From Candidatus Dechloromonas phosphorivorans (GTDB lineage Bacteria; Pseudomonadota; Gammaproteobacteria; Burkholderiales; Rhodocyclaceae), in contig JADJMS010000047.1 in assembly GCA_016709495.1 (NCBI GenBank), positions 1-64,000 on the forward strand: a DNA stretch of 64,000 bases. Reading direction: 5' to 3'. Positions 30,269 to 40,110 of the stretch are shown piece by piece. Position 1 is the stretch's first letter. Each line of letters opens with the position of its first letter. The translations under genes were made by a program, and so were the position numbers. The notes beneath the pieces were generated by a model. The model had not been told where the DNA came from. It did not search any database and saw nothing but the letters and a program-made list of their open reading frames with translations.

Positions 30269-32758
30269 CCCTCGCCCCGGTATTTCTCGGCTCCCTCGGC
30301 CGGCGGCGCATGGCCAGCCTGTTCTCCCTGCTCGCCATCATCCTCGGCGTGGCGCTGGGCATGGCGGTGCAGGCCATCCACGAAGCAGCGCTCAATGAAT
30401 TCGGCCGCGGCGTGCGCGTGCTGGCTGGCGCGTCTGATCTGCGCGTGGTCGGCCCGGCCAGTGGTTTTGATGAAACACTCTATGAGCAAATCCTGCTGCA
30501 TCCCGAAATTGCCCATGCCACGCCCATCGTCGAGGTGGAGGCCAAATTGGCCGGTCACGAACAGACCTTGCACATCCTCGGCATCGATATTTTTACGCTG
30601 GCGCGCGTTGCACCGCGACTGCTACCGCAGAGCCAGGACAAATCGGACCGTTTTGCAACACTGGCTGAAAATTCGATATTTCTGAGTCAGGCGGCGCAGC
30701 AAGCCTACGGGGTCAGGATTGGTGAAGAGTTGACGGTGCAGGACGGCATCCGCTCGCTCAAGCTGCGCATCGACGGCGACCTGCCGGGCGTGGCCGATGG
30801 CCAGCGCCTTGCCGTCATGGACATCGCTGGTGCCCAGACGGCCTTCGGGCGCATCGGCAAGCTGTCCCGGATCGACCTGGTGGTCGCCAACACGAGTTCG
30901 CCTGAAAGCCTGCGCCGCAGCCTGCAGGACACACTGCCCGCTGGTGTTCTGCTCGAAGCACCGGAGGCCGCCAGCGAACAATCCGGCAACCTGAGCCGTG
31001 CCTATCGCGTCAATCTCAGCATGCTGGCGGCGATCGCGTTATTGACCGGTGCCTTTCTGGTGTTTTCGGCGCAGGCGCTGTCCGTGGTCAGACGCCGCAG
31101 CGAGTTTGCCTTTCTGCGCGCCCTTGGCCTTGAGCGGACGACACTGATGCGCTGGCTCTTCGTCGAAGGGGCGCTGGTCGGGCTGATCGGTGGCCTGATC
31201 GGGGTCGCGCTCGGTTACGGCCTGGCTTGGGCGGCCCTGCAATTACTCGGCGGTGACCTCGGCGCCGGCTATTTCTCCGGGCTGAAACCCCGGCTGGAAT
31301 TCAAGCCGGCGCTGACCATTTTTTACGTTTTTCTCGGGCTGCTGGCCGGGCTGGCGGGTGCCGCCCTCCTGCCCGGCAAGCCGCCGACATTTCCCCCGCG
31401 CAAGCGCTCAAGTCAGCGGGCGATGCCCTGTCGATAGGCAACCATCGCCGTCCATGGCTGGGATTGCTGGCCCTGATGCTGAGTCTGGCGTCCTGCTTCA
31501 TCCCGCCGCTGGCCGGCCTGCCGCTCGGTGGGTATGCCGCCATTGCCTTCTTGCTGGCCGGCAGTATTTTGCTGCTTCCGGCCGCCGCCAATCTCCTGAC
31601 GCAACCGCTGGCTGAATGCAGCACCTCAGTCGCCTGGCGGCTGGCTGCGGCACGCCTGCTCAGTGCCCCCGGTTACGCCGTGGTCGCCGCCGCCGGCGTG
31701 CTGACCAGCGTGGCACTGGCCGTGGCCATGGCGATCATGGTCGCCTCGTTCCGGGAATCGGTCGATGAATGGCTGGGCCAATTGCTGCCGGCAGACCTGT
31801 ACCTGCGCGCTGGCCGCGCCCAAAGCAGCGCCTATATCGGCGAGGAGTTTGCAGGCCGCGATTGCCCGGACACCCGGCATCAAGCACCTTGAATTCACCC
31901 GCCACGACCAGTTGCGCCTGGGCGACGGCAAAGCGCCGGTTGCCCTGATTGCCCGCCCGCTGCCGGCAGATGGCGGCACTTTGCCGCTGGTCAGGCCGGC
32001 GCAGTTTTCAAACTTGCCGGCGCTCTGGATCTCGGAAGCGATGGCCGATCAGTTTGGCTGGCAACCGGGAAAAGTCGTCAGCCTGCCGCTGGGCGGGGTG
32101 ATGCGTGAATTTCATGTCAATGGCGTCTGGCGCGACTATTCTCGCCAGACCGGTGCGTTGATGATCGATCTCGCGGTCTACCGCCAGATGACGGGCGATT
32201 TGCGGGTGAACGATGCCGCCATTACCGTTGATGACCCGAATACTACCGAGCAGATGGCCAATCGACTGACTGCGCTGGCCGATGGTGCCGCTCTTGAAGT
32301 GGCCCGGCCGGGCGAGATTCGACGGATCAGCCTGCGCATTTTCGACCGCACATTTGCCGTCACCTACCTGCTCGAAGCCGTTGCCATCGTCATCGGGCTG
32401 GCCGGGGTGGCGGCCAGTTTTGCCTCGCTGGCGGCGACCCGGCGCAAGGAGTTCGGCATGCTGCGCCACCTCGGCGTCAGCCGGGCCCAGATTGGCTCGA
32501 TGCTGGCGCTTGAAGGCGGACTGGTCGCCAGCATCGGCGTGCTTGGCGGCTTGCTGGGCGGTGCCGGCATTGGCCTGATCCTGATCGAGGTGGTCAATCG
32601 GCAGAGCTTTCCACTGGAGCATGGATTTGCATGTGCCGTGGGGTGCCTTGCTGCTTTTTGCCGGCAGCCTCGTTGCCCTGGCCGGACTGGCGGCGGTGCT
32701 GGCCGGACGGCAGGCGATGCGCCAGGACGCGGTGCTCGCCGTGCGCGAGGACTGGTAA
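30265..32758 (+). CDS. FtsX-family ABC permease (YbbP type), frameshifted
   Basis: This is a large permease with two FtsX/MacB-like halves, about 830 codons. The first half opens LGSLGRRRMASLFSLLAIILGVALGMAVQ with a large periplasmic domain. It ends with FtsX helices (LLTGAFLVFSAQALSVVRRRSEFAFLRALGLERTTLMRW). The second half repeats this (VIGLAGVAASFASLAATRRKEFGMLRHLGVSRAQIGSML). Frame changes lie near 31385, 31850 and 32610. At 32610 an extra C pushes the reading into the frame of the next gene. With that base removed the protein ends AVLAVREDW and stops at 32758 within TAATG. Confidence 0.88.
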
Positions 32759-33834
32759 TGCAGCGCCGACATTTCCTGGCGGCCTTGGCAGCTGGCTGCG
32801 GCCTGTTTTCCGGCCCCTCCGGCGCCGTTGAGTTTGCCCCGGTACGACCTGGACGCAAGCTGGTCTTTCCCGACGACTTTGGCGCGCATCCTGATTTCAG
32901 GACGGAATGGTGGTACGCCACCGGCTGGCTGAAACGTCAGGATGGCAGGCCGCTGGGCTTTCAGATCACTTTCTTTCGCGTGCGAACCGGGATCGGCGAA
33001 AGCAACGCCAGCCGCTTCGCGCCGCGCCAGATCATGCTCGCCCACGCCGCCATCGCCGACCCTGAACGGGGCCGCTTGCGCCACAGCGAACGCACTGCCC
33101 GCGTTGGTTTCGGCCATGCCGGTTTTACGCTGAGTCGCAGTGAAGTCTGGATTGGCGACTGGCGATTCGCTCAGCAAGGCGATCGCTACCAGGCCAGCGT
33201 GCGCGGCGAAGACTTCGCCTACGATCTCGCCCTGCAGGCGGCAGACCCGCCCCTGCTCAACGGCCGGGACGGTTTCAGCAGCAAGGCAGCAGACCCGCGC
33301 CATGCGAGTTACTACTACAGCCGGCCGCAGTTGGCAGTGAGCGGAACGGTAGCGCTCGATGGTCGCAGCGAAGCGGTCACTGGTCATGCCTGGCTTGATC
33401 ATGAATGGTCGAGCGAATTGCTGCCCGAAGGGGCGCAAGGCTGGGACTGGGTCGGCATCAATCTGCGCGACGGCGGCGGCCTGATGGCCTTCCGCTTGCG
33501 CGATGCGAGTGGCAACAAACAGTGGGCAGCGGCATCGCTACGGTCAACCGGAAAAATCGACCAAATTTTCAAAGCCGAAGAGGTCGGTTTTTCGCCGCTA
33601 CGCCGCTGGCGTTCGCCGCGCACCGGCATCGACTACCCCGTCGCCTGGCGCCTGAAAGTCGGTGATCGCGAGTTTGAGTTGAACCCGCTGTTCGATGATC
33701 AGGAGCTGGATAGTCGCCGCTCGGTGGGCACGGTCTATTGGGAAGGTGCCATCCGCGCCAGCGAAAACGGGCAGCCGGCCGGCGAGGGCTATCTGGAGCT
33801 GGCCGGCTATGGCGAGAAAATAAAGGTCGGCTGA
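32758..33834 (+). CDS. AttH/CrtC-like lipocalin-type secreted protein
   Basis: This is a 358-residue protein of the AttH family (related to carotenoid 1,2-hydratase CrtC), a two-lipocalin-like fold. The ATG at 32758 opens a probable Tat signal (MQRRHFLAALAAGCGLFSG). Family marks are HPDFRTEWWYATGWLKRQDGRPLGFQITFFR near the N-terminus. WLDHEWSSELLPEGAQGWDWVGINL follows in the middle, and GTVYWEGAIRASE near the C-terminus. Its fixed place behind an ABC ATPase/FtsX pair suggests it handles a lipid substrate in the periplasm. One USS-like copy lies at 33537. Confidence 0.9.
   Translation: MQRRHFLAALAAGCGLFSGPSGAVEFAPVRPGRKLVFPDDFGAHPDFRTEWWYATGWLKRQDGRPLGFQITFFRVRTGIGESNASRFAPRQIMLAHAAIADPERGRLRHSERTARVGFGHAGFTLSRSEVWIGDWRFAQQGDRYQASVRGEDFAYDLALQAADPPLLNGRDGFSSKAADPRHASYYYSRPQLAVSGTVALDGRSEAVTGHAWLDHEWSSELLPEGAQGWDWVGINLRDGGGLMAFRLRDASGNKQWAAASLRSTGKIDQIFKAEEVGFSPLRRWRSPRTGIDYPVAWRLKVGDREFELNPLFDDQELDSRRSVGTVYWEGAIRASENGQPAGEGYLELAGYGEKIKVG
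33537..33569 (+). repeat. USS-like element 5 (GCTACGGTCAAC, one mismatch)
   Basis: One mismatch from the consensus core at 33537-33548, with AAAAAT at 33552 and AAATTTT at 33563. It is inside the AttH-like gene. It shares the long string CGGTCAACCGGAAAAAT with the intergenic copy at 38934. Confidence 0.65.
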
Positions 33835-33896
33835 ATGAGCGAAAGGAAACATTCCGTCATGCCATTGTCGAAAAAGCACCATTGGGAGCGCATTAC

Positions 33897-35122
33897 ATGC
33901 TGAAAATGACCTTGAAAACATTTTCCATCGCTTGTCTGGTCGTGAGCGCAGGGATCGCCGTCGCCGCGCTGTCTACCCGCAAACCGCCCGCAGAACCGCC
34001 AACGCCAGCCTATTGCAAGGAAGGTGGGAACTGGCTATCGCTCGGCACGACACCGCCCTGGGCAACGAGCATCCAGGATATTGTCGCGAATGCCACGAAA
34101 CAGGATGTTGTTCTGCTCGGCGAGCAGCACGATGTCGAGGATCATCATCGCTGGCAGTTGCAGATGCTCGCCGCCCTGCACGCACAGCGTCCGGACATGG
34201 TGATTGGCTTCGAGATGTTTCCGCGCCGCGTTCAGCCGGTGCTCGACCAGTGGGTAGCCGGATCGCTGACCACTCAGGAGTTTTTGAAGCAGGCCGATTG
34301 GGACAAGGTGTGGAGCTTCCCGCCGCACATTTACATGCCTTTGTTCGAGTTTGCGCGAATCAACAAGATTCCCATGCGGGCGCTCAATGTCGACAAAAGC
34401 CTGACGCGCATGGTCGCCGAAAAAGGTTGGGATAACGTTCCTGAAACGTCGCGCGAGGGCATTGCCAGAGCCGCGCCGGCGCTTCCTGCCTATCTCGAAT
34501 TCCTGCGCGAAATTTATGCAATGCATGAAAAGACTTCAGGCGCACAAAAAAAGGATGCATCGCCAGATGCCGGTTTCAAGGGCTTCGTCGACAGCCAGCT
34601 GACCTGGGATCGCGCCATGGCTGAGGCATTGAGTCTCGCGGTCAGCCAGGGTGGTACCAAAAATCGGCCACTGGTCGTTGGCATCATGGGCAGCGGCCAC
34701 ATTCGCTTTGGCCATGGTGTGCAGCACCAACTGCGAGTTCTCTCGGGGTATCGAAAGTCGCCAGTCTGTTGCCGGTGGGTCTGGAGGAAGAATGTCTTCA
34801 TCTTCAGGCGGGTCTGGCTACGGCCGTTTTCACGATTCCCGACAAGGCTGTACCACCGAACGAGCCGCCCCGCCTTGGTGTTGTGCTGGAGGATGTGAAG
34901 CAGGGTTTGCAGATCAGTACCGTCAGCGCCGGCAGTCTGGCCGAAAAAACCGGCCTGCGCGCCGGCGACCGGATCGTCGAAATCGCTGGCCGTCCGGCCA
35001 GCGGAAGTGGCGAGGTCGTGGCCACCGTCCGCCGCCAGCCACCCGGCACCTGGCTTCCGCTGCGCATTGCCCGCGGTGACAGCCAGCTTGATCTGGTCAT
35101 CCAGTTTCCCCCACGCCCATGA
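33897..35122 (+). CDS. ChaN-like haem-binding protein with C-terminal PDZ domain, one frameshift
   Basis: This is a ChaN family protein (iron-regulated, haem-binding lipoprotein in Campylobacter). The ATG at 33897 opens an N-terminal hydrophobic segment (FSIACLVVSAGIAVAAL). The ChaN core follows: DVVLLGEQHDVEDHHRWQLQML, VIGFEMFPRRVQPVLDQW and VVGIMGSGHIRFGHGVQHQL. The frame changes near 34750. It then reads KVASLLPVGLEEE and a PDZ-like domain (RLGVVLEDVKQGLQISTV, SLAEKTGLRAGDRIVEIAGRP), ending at 35122. No clear lipobox Cys is present. The stop overlaps the start of the M1 peptidase gene. Confidence 0.87.
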
Positions 35123-37183
35123 AATTCGCCCATTTTCGTCACGCCGCCGCGACGCTGCTCGGCCTCTTGTTTTGCCGCCAACGCGATCAGCGCGACCGAT
35201 CCTGACTTGCTGCTGGACGTTGTGCTCGACCCGCAAACCCGGCAATTCAAGGCCGAAGCAGAGTTGCAAATTCCGGCACGCAGTTTCCGTTTTCTGTTGC
35301 ATGAATCCTTGCACGTGACCCGCGCGCAGGTTGGCGAACAGATGGTCACCACCGAACGAAGCGGCGGCCCCAAGGGTTACCGACACTGGACAATCCACTT
35401 GGGCAAGGCCAATCAAAAATTGAGCATTCATTACGAAGGCCAGCTACCCGCGCTTGAACCCGACCGCGACCACCGCAGCGTACTGGGTGGCATGCCGCCG
35501 ATGGCCGCGCCCGAGGGCAGTTTTCTGTCCTCCGGCAGCGCGTGGTATCCGCGCCCGGCTGACCTCTTCTCCTACCGCGTCAAACTGTCCGTTCCTTCCG
35601 GTCAACGCGCTTTGGTGGCCGGAAAACGAATCGCTGAAACCTTACCGGCAAAGACTGACGAGCACTATCGGGCGACTTTTGAATTCATTCAGCCGAGCGA
35701 CGGGATCGATCTGATGACCGGACCGTGGGTCGTGCGCGAAAAAACCATAAAGCGCGGGGCACAAGGGCCGCTCCACCTGCGCACCTTCTTTCCGGCCGAT
35801 CTCGATGCCATGCCCGGCCTGGCGCAAGCCTATCTCGATGACACCGCGGCCTATATCGAGCGCTACAGCCGGGCCATCGGCGCCTATCCGTACAGCGAGT
35901 TCTCCATCGTCGCCAGCCCGCTGCCCACCGGCTTCGGGATGCCGACGCTGACCTATCTCGGCGCCGACGTTCTGCGCCTGCCTTTCATCCGCAAAACCTC
36001 GCTCGGCCATGAAATTCTGCATAACTGGTGGGGTAACGGCGTTTATGTCGATTACGAGCGCGGCAACTGGTCAGAGGGGCTGACCACCTTCATGGCCGAC
36101 TACGCCTACAAGGAAGACGAATCGCCTGGAGCTGCGAGCGAGATGCGCCTCGCCTGGCTGCGCGATGCCGCTGTTTTTGCCGGAGAAAAACCCGGCGCCC
36201 TGCGCGACTTTCGCTCACGTGGCAACGCCGCTGGCGCCACGGTCGGCTATGGCAAATCGGCGATGGTCTTCGTCATACTGCGCGACCGACTGGGCAAAAA
36301 AGTGTTCAACCAGGGCATCCGCAACTTCTGGGCGGCGCGGCGTTTCAAAGTAGCCGGCTGGGACGACCTTCAGGCGGCCTTTGAAAACGCCTCAGGGGAA
36401 AAACTCGGCGTCTTCTTTGCCCCGTGGCTAAATCAGCAAGCCTTGCCGGATATTGCTATTGCCCGCGCCGAGAGCGCGCCCCACGGCAAGCAACATCTGC
36501 TGACGATCACCTTCAGTAAGCAAGACGCCAAGCTGCCATTGCGCCTGCCACTTGAAATCAGGGGCGCCGGCAAAGCTCAAACGCACTGGGTAGATCTCGC
36601 CGCAAACAGCAACAGCGCCACGCTCAAACTCGCCTTTCAACCGCAAAGCCTGCGCCTCGACCCGGAAATGCGCGTCTGGCGCCTGCTGGAAGCCAGCCAA
36701 CTGCCGCCGATTCTGCGCCAGTGGATGGCTGCCAGTTCGCCACAACTAATCAATGTTGCCCGTGCAGCGGAGGCAAATGTTGCGGTCAACGCGCTTTCCG
36801 AGCGGATTTTTGAAGTCAAACCCAAGCTGCTTGCAGCCGAGCAACTCACCGCCGCCATCAATGGCAAAGCTCCGATTTTGCTGGCTGGCACCCATGCCGA
36901 GATTGATCAAGCGCTCGCCAGTGCAGGCCTTCCTGCGCGCCCGGTCAGCTTGTCGGGCAAGGGCAGCGCCCAGGTATGGACCGTGCCAGGCAAACACTTC
37001 CAGCTGGCCATTATCTCCGCCCAGGATGCGACGGCGCTCAACGCCCTGCAACGCGGCCTGCCCCACTATGGCGGGCAAAGCTGGCTGATTTTTGAACAGG
37101 GTCGCGCCGTTGGCAAAGGCATCTGGCCGTCCAGCGTTCCTGAAATTGTCGTCGTCAACAGCACCTCCAAGGACAAAAAATGA
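35119..37183 (+). CDS. M1-family metallopeptidase, secreted, one frameshift
   Basis: This is a zinc aminopeptidase-like protein of about 687 codons. The ATG at 35119 opens a signal peptide; a T run near 35175 appears one base too long, after which AANAISATDPDLLLDVVLDPQTR follows. The zinc site is HEILHNWWGNGVYVDYERGNWSEG (HExxH with the third ligand Glu 19 residues on). The usual M1 Gly-x-Met-Glu-Asn exopeptidase motif appears as PTGFGMPTLTY, so strict aminopeptidase activity is uncertain. A long C-terminal domain follows. One USS-like element is at 36779. Confidence 0.89.
36779..36811 (+). repeat. USS-like element 6 (core GTTGCGGTCAAC)
   Basis: Exact core at 36779-36790, with a short TTT at 36795 and ATTTTT at 36806. 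It is inside the M1 peptidase gene. Confidence 0.65.
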
Positions 37184-37824
37184 AACGTTTCGCAACCCTC
37201 ACTTCACTAATTTCTGGCCTATTTTGGACGGGACACCTGATGGCGACTGAAGAACCAAAATTTGAATCACTACGCAAGGAAGACAACATCGAAATCCGCC
37301 GCTACGTGCCGGTGATCGTTGCCGAAACAAACGTCGACGGCGACATGGATACAGCCTCTAACCGTGGCTTCCAGCTCATTGCAGGCTATATCTTTGGCCA
37401 AAATGAAAGGATCGCGATGACGGCGCCCGTGGTTGCCGAAGCGCAAAGCGGCGCCGAGAAAATCGCCATGACCGCCCCGGTCAGCATCGAAGCGCAAAAC
37501 ACCGACAACAGCAAAATGGCCGGTGCCCAGCGCTGGCGCATCCACTTCGTGATGCCCAGCCAATACACCCTCGCCACCCTGCCCAAACCACTCAACCCGC
37601 AGGTACAACTACGCGAGATTCCGGCAAAAACCTTTGCCGCATTGACCTACTCCGGCATCAACACGGAAAGTACGGTGCAGGAGAAAACCGAGCAGCTGCT
37701 TAATTGGCTCAAGACGCAAAAAATCGACATCCTCGGCAAGCCCCAGCTCGCCCGCTACAACCCGCCCTGGACGCTGCCTTTTTTACGCCGCAACGAGATT
37801 CTGCAAGAGATCAAAGCAAACTAA
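37180..37824 (+). CDS. SOUL-family haem-binding protein
   Basis: This is a 214-residue SOUL/HEBP protein with a signal-like N-terminus (LTSLISGLFWTGHLMA). Typical features are KEDNIEIRRYVPVIVAET, GFQLIAGYIFGQNERIAMTAPV, a second IAMTAPV, WRIHFVMPSQYTLATLPKP and the C-terminal LARYNPPWTLPFLRRNEI. The family binds haem or porphyrin. It starts at an ATGA overlap with the M1 gene, so it belongs to the same transcript as the ChaN-like gene. Confidence 0.93.
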   Translation: MKRFATLTSLISGLFWTGHLMATEEPKFESLRKEDNIEIRRYVPVIVAETNVDGDMDTASNRGFQLIAGYIFGQNERIAMTAPVVAEAQSGAEKIAMTAPVSIEAQNTDNSKMAGAQRWRIHFVMPSQYTLATLPKPLNPQVQLREIPAKTFAALTYSGINTESTVQEKTEQLLNWLKTQKIDILGKPQLARYNPPWTLPFLRRNEILQEIKAN

Positions 37825-37847
37825 GCTCGCCTGGTGTTGGACCTGCA

Positions 37848-38858
37848 TCAGAACTTGAAGCGCAGGCCAGTACCGACGCGGGTAAATTCGGCATCGAAAA
37901 AGTCGATATCAGAATTTGATTTGCCATAAGACGCACTGATGTATGCCCCGAGCCATGGTGTGCCGAACAGGCCCTGACGCAGATAGTTAACGCCCAACGC
38001 ATAGTCGCTGCTGTCAGCCTTGCGGTTGCCGAACAGCGGATGACCCTCTTCATAGCCTTGCTGCGCGAGGTACAAACTGGCACTAAAGATGTCGCTTCCC
38101 GAGTTGAAACCGTAATCCAACTTGAACCCAGTGACATCGTGCCGCATGGCCATGCCGTCGAGTTCCTCTCGACCCAGAATCAGCCCCGGCGCCAAAAAAT
38201 GGTGCGGTGCGAACTCCCAGTCATAGGAAACCCGCAACTGAAGACTGTTACCGTTGCGATCGAGCAGACCAATCTGGCTGGCGCTCAGTGTGCTACTGCG
38301 GCCACTTTCTTCGCGCTCGATATCAATCTTGCGTGCGGTAAAGTCAGCGTTGAAGCCTGAGCCCAGCACCCGCTCCCAGCCTAATCGAATGCCACGCGAG
38401 TCGCGGTCACTGCTGTTACGGTCTGCTCCGGTTCGATAAGGGTCGGACCATACCTCGCTAGGCACGATGCCGGTAAACACGAGCCCGGCTGAAACAATCC
38501 CGAGATCGCCAATTTCCTGCCTGACGGCCAGCAGCTGGGTGAAATCGAAGCGCAACACATCGTGAATCTGGTTGCCCAGAACAAACTGGGTACGCGATTC
38601 TGCTAGCGTATAGCGCAGATCAAAGCGCGGGACCAGCGAAACATTGCTGTCGCTTTGCGGCGAGCCAAGATTATTGATTCGGGCACTGTCATCATGCTGG
38701 TAAAAACTGGAGCTGACATTGGTGTAAGCAGCCCCCAGCGAAACAGATCCAGACAGGCCGCCGGTGCGTGGAATCGGATTGACTTGTGCTTGAGCGAGGC
38801 TTGCCAAAAAAAGCGCGGCAAGCGCGAAGGTAATGCGTTCAATCATGGGTTTGTCCAT
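37848..38858 (-). CDS. DUF2860-like outer-membrane beta-barrel protein
   Basis: The product is a 336-residue protein with a signal peptide (ITFALAALFLASLAQA). Aromatic-rich alternating strands end in F (VGTGLRFKF), as expected of outer-membrane barrels. The regions GSVSLGAAYTNVSSSFY and GYEEGHPLFGNRKADSSDYALGVNYLRQGLFG fit the DUF2860 family. The start is taken as ATG 38858 (MDKPMIERI), because longer versions lack a plausible signal peptide. It is convergent with the SOUL gene and has no partner genes, so the substrate is unknown. Confidence 0.8.
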   Translation of the reverse strand: MDKPMIERITFALAALFLASLAQAQVNPIPRTGGLSGSVSLGAAYTNVSSSFYQHDDSARINNLGSPQSDSNVSLVPRFDLRYTLAESRTQFVLGNQIHDVLRFDFTQLLAVRQEIGDLGIVSAGLVFTGIVPSEVWSDPYRTGADRNSSDRDSRGIRLGWERVLGSGFNADFTARKIDIEREESGRSSTLSASQIGLLDRNGNSLQLRVSYDWEFAPHHFLAPGLILGREELDGMAMRHDVTGFKLDYGFNSGSDIFSASLYLAQQGYEEGHPLFGNRKADSSDYALGVNYLRQGLFGTPWLGAYISASYGKSNSDIDFFDAEFTRVGTGLRFKF

Positions 38859-38933
38859 TAAAGAAAAATTACAGGCTTGGACCGTAGCATGATTTAACTT
38901 TGTGTCCCTCGACTTGCCGGACGCTACCAGTTT

Positions 38934-38966
38934 GTTGCGGTCAACCGGAAAAATAAGCAAATTTTT
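38934..38966 (+). repeat. USS-like element 7 (core GTTGCGGTCAAC)
   Basis: Exact core at 38934-38945, with AAAAATAA at 38949 and AAATTTTT at 38959. It is intergenic, between DUF2860 and DUF2189. Of all copies it is the closest match to the two-tract layout. Confidence 0.8.
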
Positions 38967-38999
38967 CCTTCGCTAACTATCGGTTCGCCCAGAATTGAT

Positions 39000-39797
39000 T
39001 CAACTATCTTTCGCTTTGAGAAGGTCCCGGTAGGCATGCCACGTGGCATGCCCGGCGATGGGGGCGGTATATACCAGCGCGAGGAAACCCGTTGCAAATC
39101 CGATGCCAACCAACAAAACAAGCAATGCCGCCCAGACGACCATGGCCAGGGGGTTTCTGGCAACCACCGAAAGGCTGATCAACATGGCACTGATGGCATC
39201 CTTGCCTTGGTCAAACATCAACGGCACGGCAACCACGCTGATGGCGAAGACAAAACTGGCAAAGATCGCCCCGACAATCAAATAGCTGACAACAAACTCA
39301 ATATTCTTGAAAGACAACAGCTCATTGATGAAATCGCTGGCTGTTGGCAATCCGGTATCGTAGAGCACCGCAAAAACAACCATCGATGCGCGCGCCCAGA
39401 TCAGCCCGACCACGCCGACGACCAGTGCAAAAATCGACAGGTTGGACATATTGCCTCGCCAGCAACTCAAGGTCGGTAACAAATGAGGCTCTTCACCACG
39501 TTCTCTTTGTCGAGATAGCGCATACAGACCAATTGCAATCAATGGGCCAGCCAGCATAAAGGCACCCATCGCAGTTATCGTCAGCCAGTAAGCTGCACCG
39601 TAGAAAAATGCCACAGTCCACCCCATCAAGGCGAATGCGACGCCATAAAACATGCTGGAAAACTGGCAGCTCAACAAATCACGAAAACCCTTCTTGACCC
39701 AAGTGAAAGGTGCCAGCAAGCCAACCTTGTTTACAACAGCATATTCTTGAAACAGATCAGGAGCACTTGCCGCAAGGGTGTCAATTTTCTCGTCCAT
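39000..39797 (-). CDS. DUF2189 family membrane protein
   Basis: This is a 265-residue integral membrane protein with about six helices. It opens MDEKIDTLAASAPDLF and carries WVKKGFRDLLSCQFSSMFYGVAFALMGW and GPLIAIGLYALSRQRERGE, typical of the DUF2189 family (distantly likened to cytochrome oxidase subunit I). The start ATG 39797 is fixed by a strong AGGAGGT ribosome site seven bases upstream. Upstream on this strand are two TTTGTCC boxes. Confidence 0.9.
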   Translation of the reverse strand: MDEKIDTLAASAPDLFQEYAVVNKVGLLAPFTWVKKGFRDLLSCQFSSMFYGVAFALMGWTVAFFYGAAYWLTITAMGAFMLAGPLIAIGLYALSRQRERGEEPHLLPTLSCWRGNMSNLSIFALVVGVVGLIWARASMVVFAVLYDTGLPTASDFINELLSFKNIEFVVSYLIVGAIFASFVFAISVVAVPLMFDQGKDAISAMLISLSVVARNPLAMVVWAALLVLLVGIGFATGFLALVYTAPIAGHATWHAYRDLLKAKDS

Positions 39798-39857
39798 ATA
39801 ACCTCCTGAAAACTTTGCTTTGTCCAATGGATACAAGCCGTTTCATTCATCCATCTA

Positions 39858-39873
39858 TCCGTCTAGGACAAAG
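39858..39873. promoter_or_regulatory. TTTGTCCTAGAC box (degenerate copy of the 28816 repeat)
   Basis: On the minus strand it reads TTTGTCCTAGACGG, matching the left arm, spacer and first bases of the right arm of the perfect repeat at 28816. A second, looser one (CTTTGTCCAATGGATACAAG) lies at 39818-39837, and another (TTTGTCCAAATACAAA) at 40018-40033. All are in the 313-base gap between the divergent DUF2189 and TerB-like genes. Confidence 0.4.
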
Positions 39874-39962
39874 AATGAGTAAATTTAGTTTCAGAGGCAG
39901 CAGACTTTTTCAAATCGCGAACCGCCTTCCAGGACTTTTATACCCATTGCCACACTTTGATA

Positions 39963-39976
39963 GGTCAATTTTGACC
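39963..39976. promoter_or_regulatory. inverted repeat GGTCAATTTTGACC
   Basis: Perfect 6+6 inverted repeat with a 2-base centre in the A/T-rich promoter region of the TerB-like gene. It has the size of a dimeric helix-turn-helix operator. No regulator can be named. The rest of this gap holds the TTTGTCC boxes and no gene. Confidence 0.4.
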
Positions 39977-40110
39977 AACCCATAAGCTTAAATTATTCAA
40001 TTCATCAATTAGTTTAATTTGTCCAAATACAAAAACACACTCATAGTTGCGCTGTCCCCGCACCTAAGGGACGCAATCGAAATACCACTTCAATCTAAAG
40101 GAAATTCATC

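Noticed and set aside
32008..33438. 476-codon minus-strand frame opposite the permease/AttH genes
   Set aside because: Antisense shadow in high-GC coding DNA; the plus strand carries clear FtsX and AttH motifs.
31765..33834. A 689-codon frame joining the FtsX permease to the AttH-like protein
   Set aside because: An extra C near 32610 throws the permease into the AttH frame. The corrected permease ends at 32758 and AttH has its own Tat signal.
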